Positions 41,689-50,999 of a stretch of DNA of 64,000 nucleotides are shown here, piece by piece (positions within the stretch are counted from its first letter, which is position 1; every line of letters starts with the position of its first letter). The position numbers and the translations under genes are program-made. The notes under the pieces are model-generated. The model saw only the letters and a program-made list of their open reading frames with translations, was not told the DNA's origin and did no database searches. Source of the stretch: Henriciella pelagia (lineage in GTDB: Bacteria > Pseudomonadota > Alphaproteobacteria > Caulobacterales > Hyphomonadaceae); assembly GCF_002088945.1 (NCBI RefSeq), contig NZ_NCSU01000003.1, positions 103,863 to 167,862 on the forward strand, written 5' to 3'.

Positions 41689-41833
41689 CTCTCCCCTTAA
41701 AGGGGAAGAGGAAGACGGCTTGCTAGCGTGCGGCGTGACGGCCTCGTGGTTCGACTTCGCTCACCATGTCGGCCTTTGAGACGTCGGAAATAGCCGGCCC
41801 AATGGAGCGTCCTTCGACACGCTCAGGATGAGG
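41689..41833. repeat. Intergenic hairpin and dispersed repeat, copy 3
   Basis: A small hairpin, CTCTCCCCTTAAAGGGGAAGAG (41689-41710), is followed by GGTTCGACTTCGCTCACCATGTCGG (41748 on) and CCTTCGACACGCTCAGGATGAGG (41811-41833). It shares long words with the repeats at 9283 and 10449. It separates two convergent genes. Confidence 0.75.
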
Positions 41834-41845
41834 GCCGGGGTTGGG

Positions 41846-42769
41846 TCAGTTCAAATCGGCGCGGGCCTCCTGGGGAACGTGCCGGCCGAGGAAAGGGACA
41901 ATCCTGTTGAGCAGGACGGGCACCATCTTCTCAGGCATGTCATGGCCCCATTTCTCGATGATCTCGATCTCTGCGCCCGGTATGCGGTCAGCGATATCCT
42001 GGCCGGCGGCAGGGCGGATCAGCGGGTCCTGTGCGCCGTGCAGGACGAGCGTCGGCACCCTCAGGCCCGGCAGACGGTGATGCCAGCGCGGCTGGGCCAG
42101 AATGGCGGCATATTGGCGGGCGACCCCCATTGGCCGGTCTGACCGCTCAAACGCGCGGACCGCCATTGCCTTCACATCGGCGTCCGGATTGCGGACACTT
42201 TCATGAGAGCCGATGACGCGGCGTGACTGGGCGGCGAGGTTGCCTATGGCGTCTGCCGTGCGCATTTCGGGGACGGCGGTGAGCGCCTTCTGGGCCTCCT
42301 CGCTCGCAGGCGGCAGGGTCGGATCACCCGATGTCGTCATGACAGGGATCAGGGTACGAACGCGCTCAGGGTGATTGAGGGCGAGCAGCTGGACGATCAT
42401 GCCGCCCATCGAGAAGCCCATCACATCGGCTTTTTCCGCGCCGAGGGCGGTGACCAGTGCAGCGGCATCGGCGGCCATGTCGTCGAGAAGGTAGGGCACT
42501 TTCTCGTGCATGGGCTCACCGGCCGCGATCCCCTTGACGATGTCGCGTGGGGCAGGGGGGACCGCATTGGTGAACTCCGTGGTGAGGCCAATGTCGCGAT
42601 TGTCGAAGATGACGACGCGGCGGCCGGCGTCGGCAAGGCCCTGCTTGAAGCTCTCCGGCCAGGTGATCATCTGCCCGGAAAAGCCGGACACGACGAGCAT
42701 CATCGGATCAGCCGGGTTGCCGTATTCCTCGTATTCGATCTCGATCCCGTTGGCGGCAATGCGCGGCAT
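41846..42769 (-). CDS. Alpha/beta hydrolase
   Basis: 307 residues from the ATG at 42769 with GGGAG upstream. The fold is clear: LVVSGFSGQMITWPESFKQGLADAGRRVVIFDNRDIGLTTEF, nucleophile elbow GFSMGGMIVQLLALNHPERV, and acid/His region LVLHGAQDPLIRP...IEKWGHDMPEKMVP. The N-terminus (MPRIAANGIEIEYEEYGN) matches the 'aclacinomycin methylesterase-like' alpha/beta hydrolases. The substrate cannot be assigned. It is cytoplasmic. Confidence 0.9.
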   Translation of the reverse strand: MPRIAANGIEIEYEEYGNPADPMMLVVSGFSGQMITWPESFKQGLADAGRRVVIFDNRDIGLTTEFTNAVPPAPRDIVKGIAAGEPMHEKVPYLLDDMAADAAALVTALGAEKADVMGFSMGGMIVQLLALNHPERVRTLIPVMTTSGDPTLPPASEEAQKALTAVPEMRTADAIGNLAAQSRRVIGSHESVRNPDADVKAMAVRAFERSDRPMGVARQYAAILAQPRWHHRLPGLRVPTLVLHGAQDPLIRPAAGQDIADRIPGAEIEIIEKWGHDMPEKMVPVLLNRIVPFLGRHVPQEARADLN

Positions 42770-42855
42770 ATGTGTCTCCCTCATACTATTTTGAGGAGAC
42801 ACTATGGCCTTGCCGTCAAAGCTCAAGCGATGGCGCGTGAAAATGCGGTCAGGCG

Positions 42856-43341
42856 TCAGTCGTCCTTCTGGTTGAGGAATATCAGGATGAGGGCGCTTGC
42901 GGCGTGATACATGAAGGCACCTTCGAATGAGCCAACCCCGACGGCGCTCTGCCACATCTGCAACAGCGCTGCGCCAAACACCTGGAAGAAGCCGAACCAG
43001 ACGATCAGGGCGATGCAGCAACCGGCGAGTGCCCATTTTTTCGACGCGTTGAAGTCCGCAGTCGGGGCTTTTACCGTTTTGAACATGTCCCAGGCTCCCT
43101 TGAAGCAGACTAGGCCGACAAGAAGTTCGCCGGTCATGATCACGATCAGCGCCAGCATGATGATGGCAGGCGCGGTAATCCCCGGAATGACAAGGTTCTG
43201 GTAGACCGGGCTGTCAGCCTGGCTCAAAACAGCGCCGACGGCGCCTTGCGCATATTCGAAATTCACGGCGTTGGATACGAAATAGAACAGGCCCTGCAGC
43301 CCGACCAATACGACCAGTACAATCTTGAAATAGCGGATCAT
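42856..43341 (-). CDS. DUF2165 family small membrane protein
   Basis: A 161-residue protein with four transmembrane helices and the DUF2165 pattern: MIRYFKIVLVVLVGLQGLFYFVSNAVN, ITAPAIIMLALIVIMTGELLVGLVCFKGA and WALAGCCIALIVWFGFFQVFGAALLQMWQS. Predicted inner-membrane, function unknown. A strong GGGGAGGA ribosome site precedes the ATG. Confidence 0.9.
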   Translation of the reverse strand: MIRYFKIVLVVLVGLQGLFYFVSNAVNFEYAQGAVGAVLSQADSPVYQNLVIPGITAPAIIMLALIVIMTGELLVGLVCFKGAWDMFKTVKAPTADFNASKKWALAGCCIALIVWFGFFQVFGAALLQMWQSAVGVGSFEGAFMYHAASALILIFLNQKDD

Positions 43342-43419
43342 TGTCTGTCCTCCCCTGTATTATTTGGAGAACGTCCTAACATGATTTGCGACTAATTCCA
43401 GAAACTGCAACGAACGCGC

Positions 43420-44601
43420 CTAGCGCCCCAGTTCCTTCATTGCGTCTTCGAGGCCCTGCAGGGTCATCTCGAACATGCGGCCGGGGCCGATGAGTTCGTT
43501 GATGAGCTTGATGGAGCCGGTATATTCCCACGCGCCGGACTTGACCGGGTTGAGCCAGACCAGATCCGGGAACTGCTTGACGAAGCGCTGCAGCCAGATG
43601 CCGCCGGCTTCCTCGTTCCAGTGCTCGACCGAGCCGCCGGCATAGGTGATCTCATATGGGCTCATCGTGGCGTCGCCGACAATGATGACCTTGTAGTCGG
43701 ACGGATATTTGTGGAGGACGTCCCAGGTCGGGATGCGCTCATTATGGCGGCGGCGATTGTCCTTCCACAGGCCCTCATAGGGGCAGTTGTGGAAGTAGAA
43801 GTATTCGAGGTTCTTGATCTCGGACCGGGCGGCCGAGAACAGCTCCTCGCAGACTTTTACATGCGGGTCCATCGAGCCGCCGACATCGAGCAGCAGCAGG
43901 ACCGAGACCGTGTTTCGCCTCTCGGCGCGCATTTCGAGGTCGAGATAACCCTGGCGGGCGGTGTTCTTGATGGTCTGGTCGAGGTCAAGCTCATCCTGCG
44001 CGCCCTCGCGGGCCCATTTGCGCAGGCGTTTGAGTGCGACCTTGATATTGCGCGTGCCAAGCTCGACGCTGTCATCGAGATTCTTGAATTCACGCTTGTC
44101 CCAGACCTTGACCGCGCGGCGGTGTCGGGACTTTTCCTGGCCGATTCGCACGCCTTCCGGGTTGTAGCCATTCGCGCCGAAAGGCGATGTGCCACCGGTG
44201 CCGATCCATTTATTGCCGCCTTCATGGCGCTTCTTCTGCTCTTCGAGCCGCTGTTTCAGCGTTTCCATGAGTTTTTCAAAGCCGCCCAGCGCCTCGATCT
44301 CGTCCATCTCTTCCTTGGTCAGAAATTTCTCGGACATCTTGCGCAGCCACTCTTCCGGCAGGTCCTGCACGTCGACGGCGTCCTGCATGCTGTCGAGGCC
44401 CTTGAAGACATGACCGAACACCTTGTCGAACTTGTCGAGATTTCGCTCATCCTTCACCAGCGCCGTGCGCGAAAGATAGTAAAAATCCTCGACATCCATG
44501 TCGATCACGCCCTTGTCCATCGCTTCGAGGAGGGACAGGTATTCCTTCAGCGTGACCGGGACCTTTGCGTCGCGCAATTCATTGAAGAAATTCAGGAACA
44601 T
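43420..44601 (-). CDS. VWA domain protein, CoxE-like
   Basis: 393 residues. The N-terminal half is helical (VPVTLKEYLSLLEAMDKG, then DLPEEWLRKMSEKFLTKEEMDEIEALGG). The C-terminal half is a von Willebrand A domain with LLLDVGGSMDPHVKVCEELFSAARSE; the metal site reads DVGGS instead of D-x-S-x-S. The sequence continues HNCPYEGLW, VIIVGDATMSPYEI. Such CoxE-like proteins usually work beside a MoxR ATPase, but none is adjacent here. Cytoplasmic; role unknown. Confidence 0.9.
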   Translation of the reverse strand: MFLNFFNELRDAKVPVTLKEYLSLLEAMDKGVIDMDVEDFYYLSRTALVKDERNLDKFDKVFGHVFKGLDSMQDAVDVQDLPEEWLRKMSEKFLTKEEMDEIEALGGFEKLMETLKQRLEEQKKRHEGGNKWIGTGGTSPFGANGYNPEGVRIGQEKSRHRRAVKVWDKREFKNLDDSVELGTRNIKVALKRLRKWAREGAQDELDLDQTIKNTARQGYLDLEMRAERRNTVSVLLLLDVGGSMDPHVKVCEELFSAARSEIKNLEYFYFHNCPYEGLWKDNRRRHNERIPTWDVLHKYPSDYKVIIVGDATMSPYEITYAGGSVEHWNEEAGGIWLQRFVKQFPDLVWLNPVKSGAWEYTGSIKLINELIGPGRMFEMTLQGLEDAMKELGR

Positions 44602-44702
44602 GAGGGGCGTCTCCGCTATCTACCGGCTAAACGTAGCGCGCACGCCAGCCGACTCCAAGGGCTGACGCGGCGCGAGCGGTCATTTCTGGCGGATTGAGCG
44701 AC

Positions 44703-45206
44703 CTAGTAGCGGTTCTTGATCAGCATGACGCGCTTGATGGCGGTCGTCATATTGGGGTCGAGCTGCATGATATCGCTGATGCGGTTGAGGAAGTCTTCCT
44801 CGGTTTCGCGCAGCTGGCGATCGGCGAGCACAATGTCGACGCAGTGGGCGAACACGGACAGGCGCATGTCATGGGGCAGGGCAAGGCAGGCTTCGCGCAG
44901 GCCCTCCTTGCGCTCGCGCATGCGCTCATTCACCGTCTGGTTGACGGCGGCCATCTGCTGCGGGCTGAGGCGTTTCATGGTGCGCGACCGCTTGACCAGC
45001 GCTGCGATCTCGTCGCGCTCTTCCGGGGCGAGGCTGCCATCGGCAAACGCCGCTTCCAGCAGGAGGCAGAGAAAGGCTTCCGGAATGGTCCAGTCGGACT
45101 CGCTGTTCTCGTTGAATTCCTGTTCTAGCCTCGAAAGGTCAGGGAAGGATTCCGCCTTCTTTTCCGGTTCCGGCTCGTCTCCGAATAGGATTTTTACGTC
45201 GGTCAT
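44703..45206 (-). CDS. TerB-like domain protein
   Basis: 167 residues from the ATG at 45206. An acidic, disordered N-terminus (MTDVKILFGDEPEPEKKAE) precedes a TerB/DjlA-type helical bundle: WTIPEAFLCLLLEAAFADGSLAPEERDEIAALV and VFAHCVDIVLADRQLRETEEDFLNRISDIM. The two acidic loop motifs ADGxLxxEE and ADRxLxxxE are typical of this fold and may bind metal. It probably acts in the cytosol. It runs in the same direction as the CoxE-like gene about 100 bp downstream; no tellurite genes lie nearby. Confidence 0.85.
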   Translation of the reverse strand: MTDVKILFGDEPEPEKKAESFPDLSRLEQEFNENSESDWTIPEAFLCLLLEAAFADGSLAPEERDEIAALVKRSRTMKRLSPQQMAAVNQTVNERMRERKEGLREACLALPHDMRLSVFAHCVDIVLADRQLRETEEDFLNRISDIMQLDPNMTTAIKRVMLIKNRY

Positions 45207-45335
45207 ATGTTTGGTCCCTAAGAAAACGGACATGGTGTGGTCGGTTGATCGCAGATCCCGCTAACCCGTCCTGAATTGTCCTCATCCTTCTGTCCCGCCT
45301 GATGCTCGTCGACCGGGATGTTGGTGGTTCGACGC

Positions 45336-46022
45336 CTAGCAACCGCCAGGCGTGTCGCACGTTTCCAGATCAACCGAAGCGATTCCCTCATTGCGGGCCC
45401 TGGCCAGCTTGATTTTCTCGATATCGTTCCGGATCGCCTTGGCCTTGTTCTCCAGTGTCTTGGCATACTGGCGGATCTCGTTTTCAGTTTTCAGCTTCCA
45501 GTCCGGGTCCGGCCCTTCCGGCATGGTCTCGAAGATCTCGAGCGTGCGGCCGCCAATATTCGCGGCCTTGGCCTCCTCAATCGCCGCCTTGACGCTGGCA
45601 AGCTGGGTGTCGCGCTCAAGCTCGGCGTCGGACAGGGTCTGATATTGCCTCAGCGTTGCCAGGGCTTCTTCCTCGCGCTGCCGGATCTGCGCATCGCTGC
45701 GTTCCTTGTACTTCGCCCATTCGGCCAGGGTGCAGAATTGCGAAGTGTCAGAGTTTACAGAGATCGTGTTGAGCGGAACGCACGGCTGCTGCGCGACTGG
45801 CTGGACCGGAGCGGGCCTCTCGTCTCCGGCGTTGATAATGGGCATGAGGAAATAGACCACGGCAGCGGCAATCGCCGCCGCGAAGACGGCAACTAGCATC
45901 ACGCCGCCTGCGGACAGGCCGGTCCTGGGCGGCACGGAATCGGATTGCGGCTGCGCAATCGGCGTCGGGAAGAGGGTGCGATCCTCATAGATTACCGGTG
46001 TCCCTCCGGGTGGATTAGTCAT
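45336..46022 (-). CDS. Single-pass membrane protein with coiled coil
   Basis: 228 residues. A Pro-rich cytoplasmic N-terminus (to about 38) precedes one transmembrane helix (GGVMLVAVFAAAIAAAVVYFLMPI). A periplasmic coiled coil (KYKERSDAQIRQREEEALATLRQYQTLSDAELERD...) follows, with two conserved-looking Cys near 81 and 97 and two at the C-terminus. No known family. It is 58 bp from the TPR-rich lipoprotein gene on the same strand, so they are probably one operon. Confidence 0.72.
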   Translation of the reverse strand: MTNPPGGTPVIYEDRTLFPTPIAQPQSDSVPPRTGLSAGGVMLVAVFAAAIAAAVVYFLMPIINAGDERPAPVQPVAQQPCVPLNTISVNSDTSQFCTLAEWAKYKERSDAQIRQREEEALATLRQYQTLSDAELERDTQLASVKAAIEEAKAANIGGRTLEIFETMPEGPDPDWKLKTENEIRQYAKTLENKAKAIRNDIEKIKLARARNEGIASVDLETCDTPGGC

Positions 46023-46080
46023 GTCGTCCTCTCCTCATGACGTGTACAATTGGCCCGCATCGGCTGCGCGATCCGTTCCT

Positions 46081-48201
46081 TCAGCATTTGAATGCCCCAT
46101 AGAATTTCAGGAAATTCTCGGCATCCACATAGTCCTGCGGTGTCAGGCCCAGCCCTGTCGGCTTGCTGATCGGGCCTCTCGTCGTGCAGGCAAGCGATGC
46201 TTCCCGGATCAGGACGAGCACGGCTTTCGTCTTGGCGGGCGGGCCGTCGGCGAAGGGCGGCCAGCCAAAGTTTGCCCTGTCGTCAGCGGTGACTTCCGGT
46301 CTCGCCAGGGCCTGGTTCATCAGATTGGTCTGCCCGGCGCGGATCTGGTCGGATTCGGAGCGACTGTCCGTGCCGCCAGTCTTCGCCATGACGTACATGC
46401 CCTGCAGCATGAGGTCTTTCGCCGTGTTGCCATTGGTGCAGGTGTCGGGCGCGTATTCACGGCGATTGCCGTCGACGACGCGGTAGCCATAGACATAGCC
46501 GCGGTGGACCTTGTCACCGGCCATCAGGCGCGACACGCAAGCCTGCATGCGGTTCTGGAAGCTGCTGCCATCCTTGGCAATGGCGGCCTGCGAGTATTCC
46601 AGCGCCTTCTTCCAGTCTGGGGTGCCGCTGGTGACATAGGTGGTCGCAAGGGCGGCATTGGCCCGGCCGAGGAGTTCAGACGAATTGGTGTCGCGTCCGG
46701 CAATGGCGAGCAGGTCTGCTCGAACGCGCGTCACGTCCGGATTGGCGGTCTTCATGCCGTAGGTGGCGCGGTCGATCAGCGCGTCAGCGGAGGCCGGATC
46801 CCTGGCGATGGCGATATTGAGGAGTTCGACAATCTGATCGGGTGAATAGCTGCCGAGACGGATGCGCGTATCGGCGAAGTGATAATACATCTGCGACAGG
46901 GCGGCAGCAGAAAGGTCAGCGGTCTGGGCGAGGCCGTGCGCCTTCTGGTAATTCTCGTGCGCCTGCTGCAGGAGCTGCAGGGCCTGACGGTCTTCGTCGC
47001 CGCGCCTGACGCTGCCGCTCTTGGTCGCATTGGACCAGAACACTTCGCCAAGCGTGGAATAGACCTTGAAGGAAGCGGGCAGGGCGGATGCCTGACGATA
47101 GTCGGCCGTGCCGCCATCCTGATCACCGAGTGCAAATTTCGCCGTGCCGCGGCCGACCCAGGCTTCGGCCTTTTCGAGGTCGCTGGCGCGCTGGCGGGCT
47201 GCCGGATCATCCAGCACCTTGTCAAAGGACAGGATGGCTTCGCGATAGTATGGCGAGCTGGCGGCGGAGCCTGAAGACTGCGCGACGCTTGCGAGCAGAT
47301 TGTTCATCGCGCCGATGCCGATGTTGGGAGCCGCCGCCGTCGGAAACGCATCACGGGCCTCAGAATAGTAGCGAATGGCGCGCGACGCGTTTTCCGGCTC
47401 ATCCCTGGCCTTGGCAGCAGCATCATTCGCGACCTTCAGGGCATAGGCGTAAAGGGTCGATTTGGCCTGCGGGTCGACGGCCGCGAGCGCCTTGTAGGCG
47501 TTGAGGGCCTCGATGGCGTCTGTTGGAATATTGGTCTGCTCATACCGCGCCGCATATCGCTGGGCGAGGCCGTTGAAATAGGACTGGTACTGGCCCTGGG
47601 CCAGCAGGTTCGCATTCGTGGTAATGACCGGGCTCAGCTTGCGGCGGCGGTCGAGCGCTTTCGACAGGCAGTCATCGGCGCTGGCGCAGGGCGCGCCTGC
47701 CGGTCCGAAACCGTTCGCGGCATACTGACCTGCAATGGTGCTGAGCGCGCTCTCGGACACCAGCGTCCTGTCCACGGCGAGCGCGATGTATTGCTTCTTC
47801 TTCTTCGTGTAGTCTTCGGCGCGCTTCCTGCGGCTGCGCCCCTCGCCTTCCGGCGTGCGCGCGACCAGACCTTCATCCGAGATCTGGGCATAGGACTGGT
47901 CGATGGATTTTGCGGCCTCCACAGCATTGCCGTCAGCGAGGAGGGCCTTGGCTGCGTGGTAGAAGGCGATGGCCTTCAGCTCTGGTGCGAGCGTTGGGTT
48001 CATGCCCGCATAGTTGCAGGTCTGTGCCACTGCCGCGTTCGTCCCTGCGGGCGTGCCCGGCGTCGTACATGGCTCATTGCCGCCGTTCTGAGCCGACGCT
48101 GTACCGGACGTGCTGCCTGCGCATGCGGCGATGACAGTGAAGGCAACGAATGCTGAAGCGAGACCGCCGATATGTGCCCTGAGAGGCCAATTGCGTACCA
48201 T
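46081..48201 (-). CDS. Large TPR-like lipoprotein of unknown function
   Basis: 706 residues from the ATG at 48201 (GGTGGGG just upstream). The N-terminal signal ends in a lipobox AAC. The remainder consists of many helix pairs of tetratricopeptide type (EAWVGRGTAKFALGDQDGG, ALIDRATYGMKTANPDV, WKKALEYSQAAIAKDGS), with several Cys (APCASADDCLSKAL, QACVSRL). No catalytic motif is visible. It probably scaffolds an envelope complex with the downstream single-pass protein. Confidence 0.75.
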   Translation of the reverse strand: MVRNWPLRAHIGGLASAFVAFTVIAACAGSTSGTASAQNGGNEPCTTPGTPAGTNAAVAQTCNYAGMNPTLAPELKAIAFYHAAKALLADGNAVEAAKSIDQSYAQISDEGLVARTPEGEGRSRRKRAEDYTKKKKQYIALAVDRTLVSESALSTIAGQYAANGFGPAGAPCASADDCLSKALDRRRKLSPVITTNANLLAQGQYQSYFNGLAQRYAARYEQTNIPTDAIEALNAYKALAAVDPQAKSTLYAYALKVANDAAAKARDEPENASRAIRYYSEARDAFPTAAAPNIGIGAMNNLLASVAQSSGSAASSPYYREAILSFDKVLDDPAARQRASDLEKAEAWVGRGTAKFALGDQDGGTADYRQASALPASFKVYSTLGEVFWSNATKSGSVRRGDEDRQALQLLQQAHENYQKAHGLAQTADLSAAALSQMYYHFADTRIRLGSYSPDQIVELLNIAIARDPASADALIDRATYGMKTANPDVTRVRADLLAIAGRDTNSSELLGRANAALATTYVTSGTPDWKKALEYSQAAIAKDGSSFQNRMQACVSRLMAGDKVHRGYVYGYRVVDGNRREYAPDTCTNGNTAKDLMLQGMYVMAKTGGTDSRSESDQIRAGQTNLMNQALARPEVTADDRANFGWPPFADGPPAKTKAVLVLIREASLACTTRGPISKPTGLGLTPQDYVDAENFLKFYGAFKC

Positions 48202-48559
48202 TTTATCCCCACCGTCATGGCTGTTAACCATGTTTCCTTTTAAAGGCTTAATTTCACTCCCGTAAAGATATCGCGTCGATGAATTCGTTTGATGATTGAA
48301 TCAGGTGTAATAAATACGCGTATTCGCGAATGGGCATTTCTGTAATACTTGTTGCAGGTTGCCAGATACAAAAATTAATCGTCACTGCGTTTCCGTAAAT
48401 ACGCGGCAGCGGGAGGTGTCCTGCCGGCTGGCGGGGTCCGGCCTGCCCCTTCGTCAGGCTTGTCAGACGAGCGCCTTGTCCTAGAAACTCGGCTTTCAGC
48501 AATAAGAGGTGTGGGCCCCGGGCAGGGGTCAGGCACCGCGTCAGGGAGCAGACCGATCT
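48202..48559. promoter_or_regulatory. AT-rich divergent intergenic region
   Basis: About 358 bp between the TPR lipoprotein and the CoA-transferase, with no gene. It is noticeably AT-rich (48238-48400) and holds a perfect 12-base palindrome AATACGCGTATT (48313-48324) and a repeat of TAAATACGCG at 48311 and 48396. These may be regulator sites for one or both divergent genes. Confidence 0.5.
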
Positions 48560-49738
48560 ATGCCAGGCACTTCACTTCTTGCCGACATCCGTATCGCCGA
48601 CATGACCACTGTCATCTTTGGCCCGTACTGCACGCAGACCCTCGCCGACCTCGGCGCGGACGTGATCAAGCTCGAGCCGCCGAAAGGCGATGATTTTCGC
48701 AATGTCGGCAAATATGCGAAGAACCGGGGGATGGGGCCCTGCCACCTGACGATCAATCGCGGGAAGAAGTCCGTCGTCTGGGACATGAAATCGGAAGACG
48801 GCCGGGCGGCGATCCGCAAGCTGATCGAGACGAGCGACGTCTTCATCCACAATATCCGGCCTGACGCTGTTGCGCGGCTCGGCCTGACTTTCGAAGAGGT
48901 GAAGGCGATCAAGCCGGATGTGGTCTATGTTCACTGCCTCGGTTTCGGGACCGAAGGCCCCTATGCGGGCAAGCCGGCCTATGATGACCTGATCCAGTCC
49001 CTGTCCGGGGCGACCAGCCTCCTGCCACGCGTCGATGGCAATGAGCGCCCGCGCTTCATCCCGACCGCCTTTGCGGACAAGGTGTCGGGCCTGCACGCCA
49101 TGTATGCGACGCTGGCAGCCTTGCGCCACCGCGACCGCACGGGCGAAGCGGTACATGTCGAAGTGCCGATGTTCGAATGTATTACAAGCTTCCTGTTCGA
49201 AGAACACTTCTATGAGGCAGCATTCGACCCGCCTGTCGGCCCGTACTGCTATCAGCGCCAGGTTGATCCATCGCGCCAGCCGGTGCGCACACAGGATGGC
49301 TGGATCACGATTGCGCCTTATGTCGATGCGCGCTGGGTAAAGCTGTTCGAGGTGCTCGGTGCGCCGCAGGAACTGGAAGATGAGCGCATCAACGACTATC
49401 GCGGCCGCTATTTCAATCAGGACTATATGATGTCGCGGGTGCAGGCCTATTTCGTCAACTACACGACCGCGCAGCTGCTCGACATGCTCGGCGAGGCGGA
49501 CATTCCGGCTGCCCGCGCGAACGATATTTCCGAAGTGCAGGACGATCCGCACATGAAGGCGGTGAATTTCTTTCAGCGCCGCGACCATCCAAGCGAGGGC
49601 GGGTATTGGGAGGTCCAGCCGCCGGTGCGCTTTGTCGGCCTGCCCGAGCGGGAGATCACCCCTGCACCGCGCCTTGGCGAGCAGACCGAGGATGTTCTTG
49701 CCAGCCTCGGCCTGTCGGCCGGGGCCAGCAAGGACTAG
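48560..49738 (+). CDS. CaiB/BaiF family CoA-transferase (class III)
   Basis: 392 residues from the ATG at 48560. Family signatures are IADMTTVIFGPYCTQTLADLGADVIKLEPP, NRGKKSVVWDMKSEDG, the catalytic-Asp region PAYDDLIQSLSG, and RDRTGEAVHVEVPMFECI. The enzyme moves CoA between carboxylic acids, possibly in catabolism of aromatic, bile-acid-like or carnitine-like compounds; the substrate is not known. It is divergent from the TPR lipoprotein gene. GGGAG lies 12 bases upstream of the ATG. Confidence 0.92.
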   Translation: MPGTSLLADIRIADMTTVIFGPYCTQTLADLGADVIKLEPPKGDDFRNVGKYAKNRGMGPCHLTINRGKKSVVWDMKSEDGRAAIRKLIETSDVFIHNIRPDAVARLGLTFEEVKAIKPDVVYVHCLGFGTEGPYAGKPAYDDLIQSLSGATSLLPRVDGNERPRFIPTAFADKVSGLHAMYATLAALRHRDRTGEAVHVEVPMFECITSFLFEEHFYEAAFDPPVGPYCYQRQVDPSRQPVRTQDGWITIAPYVDARWVKLFEVLGAPQELEDERINDYRGRYFNQDYMMSRVQAYFVNYTTAQLLDMLGEADIPAARANDISEVQDDPHMKAVNFFQRRDHPSEGGYWEVQPPVRFVGLPEREITPAPRLGEQTEDVLASLGLSAGASKD

Positions 49739-49744
49739 TCTCGG

Positions 49745-50830
49745 CTACCAGCGCATGTCGGCGCGCAGTTCTGCGACGGCGTCATTGTCTGATGCCGCGT
49801 ACCAGTGAATGTCCGCGCCATTGGCAAGGGCGAGCACGGCTGTGCGGTTTTCCTCCGTTTCGACATCCGCCTCGTCATAGGTGCGAAGTTTCAGATGCTC
49901 ATCGGCCTGCTCGTGCATCTCCTCAAGCTGGGCGTGTTCTATCGGGACATAGAGCGTGCCGAGCTGGCCTGAGGCGGCTGCGGACTGAAGGTCCGGCAGA
50001 TTGCGGCCTTCGGGCAACTGCTCGTCCATTGCTGTTTCGCCCTGGAAGACGGCGATGATCTTGTCCTCGACATTGTCGGTGCCGCCGCAATGATGCTGGG
50101 TGATTTCGAACCGGCCATGCGAGGCGACCTGCGCGAAGCGGCCGACCGTGCCTTCCTCTCCGATAATGTGGAGGGAGCTGGTCTGTGGCGGGAGCGCTTC
50201 GGTAACGGCATTGAATGTGTCGTGATAGAACGCGTCGTCGGTTTTCTCGCGCTCCCGGCTCTGGTCCGATCCAAGCGCATGGTGGACGGACTTGCTGTCA
50301 CTGTCCCTGACAGAGCCGCGCGAGCCGGAGTGGAAGAACACGTCGTCCTGGACATGACGGCGCGCTTCGACAGAGCGGTATTTCGGCGCGTCGAGACGGT
50401 CGCTCATGTCCGAGACGTATCCGCCGGAATAGAGGTAGAGCTTTGGCTCATCCTTCGTCACGTGCAGGACCCAGCGCGTTTCGCGGCTCTGGAAGTCTGC
50501 GAGCAGCGGCAGGATGAAGGGTGGTTCGCCGGTCGTGATGCAGGCGACGGGGCGGGCGTTAAGATGGGCCATGCGCTGCTGCTTGCCATCATCGAACAGC
50601 GCGATGCCATTGCCGCGAAAGTCGGGCAGATCGAAGTGTTCGAGCCGATTGGTGATGAAGTCCGATTTCGGGCCGTGATCCTTCACCGTATCGATCACAT
50701 TCTTTCGCAGGATACGCCATTTCTCGCCGCCTGTTTCGACGGATGGACGCGGGACGTAGACGCTCATCGTGTCCTGCGAGAAATCGGCGAAGGCCTGTCT
50801 GAATGTTTCGAGGGATGCCTGTTCGGCCAT
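49745..50830 (-). CDS. eRF1-like (baeRF) protein
   Basis: 361 residues from the ATG at 50830 (AAGGAG upstream). The layout resembles the bacterial archaeo-eukaryotic release factor (baeRF) families. An N-terminal SQDTMSVYVPRPSVETGG is followed by GNGIALFDDGKQ, PLLADFQSRETRWVLHVTKDEPKLYLYSGG (eRF1 domain 2-like) and a C-terminal alpha/beta domain. There, FQGETAMDEQLPEG and ENRTAVLALANGADIHW recall domain 3. baeRFs are predicted to act on ribosomes or tRNA in stress; none of this is shown here. It converges on the CoA-transferase. Confidence 0.65.
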   Translation of the reverse strand: MAEQASLETFRQAFADFSQDTMSVYVPRPSVETGGEKWRILRKNVIDTVKDHGPKSDFITNRLEHFDLPDFRGNGIALFDDGKQQRMAHLNARPVACITTGEPPFILPLLADFQSRETRWVLHVTKDEPKLYLYSGGYVSDMSDRLDAPKYRSVEARRHVQDDVFFHSGSRGSVRDSDSKSVHHALGSDQSREREKTDDAFYHDTFNAVTEALPPQTSSLHIIGEEGTVGRFAQVASHGRFEITQHHCGGTDNVEDKIIAVFQGETAMDEQLPEGRNLPDLQSAAASGQLGTLYVPIEHAQLEEMHEQADEHLKLRTYDEADVETEENRTAVLALANGADIHWYAASDNDAVAELRADMRW

Positions 50831-50999
50831 GATCGTCTCCTTCAGGTTTCTGGTGTTGCAGAACCAACGGTGAAACCGCACCGGCGTTCCGGATCTGGGG
50901 TAACGTGTCACTTGTCAGGCCGGGGTGGTTGGCGCGCCGATGAGGAACCCCATCCCTGCTTCGCGCATTCCAGAAGCGGGATGACAGCCAGAGGAAACG

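Noticed and set aside
44703..45206. Tellurite resistance cluster
   Set aside because: A lone TerB-like domain with no terC, terD or terZ nearby does not indicate tellurite resistance.
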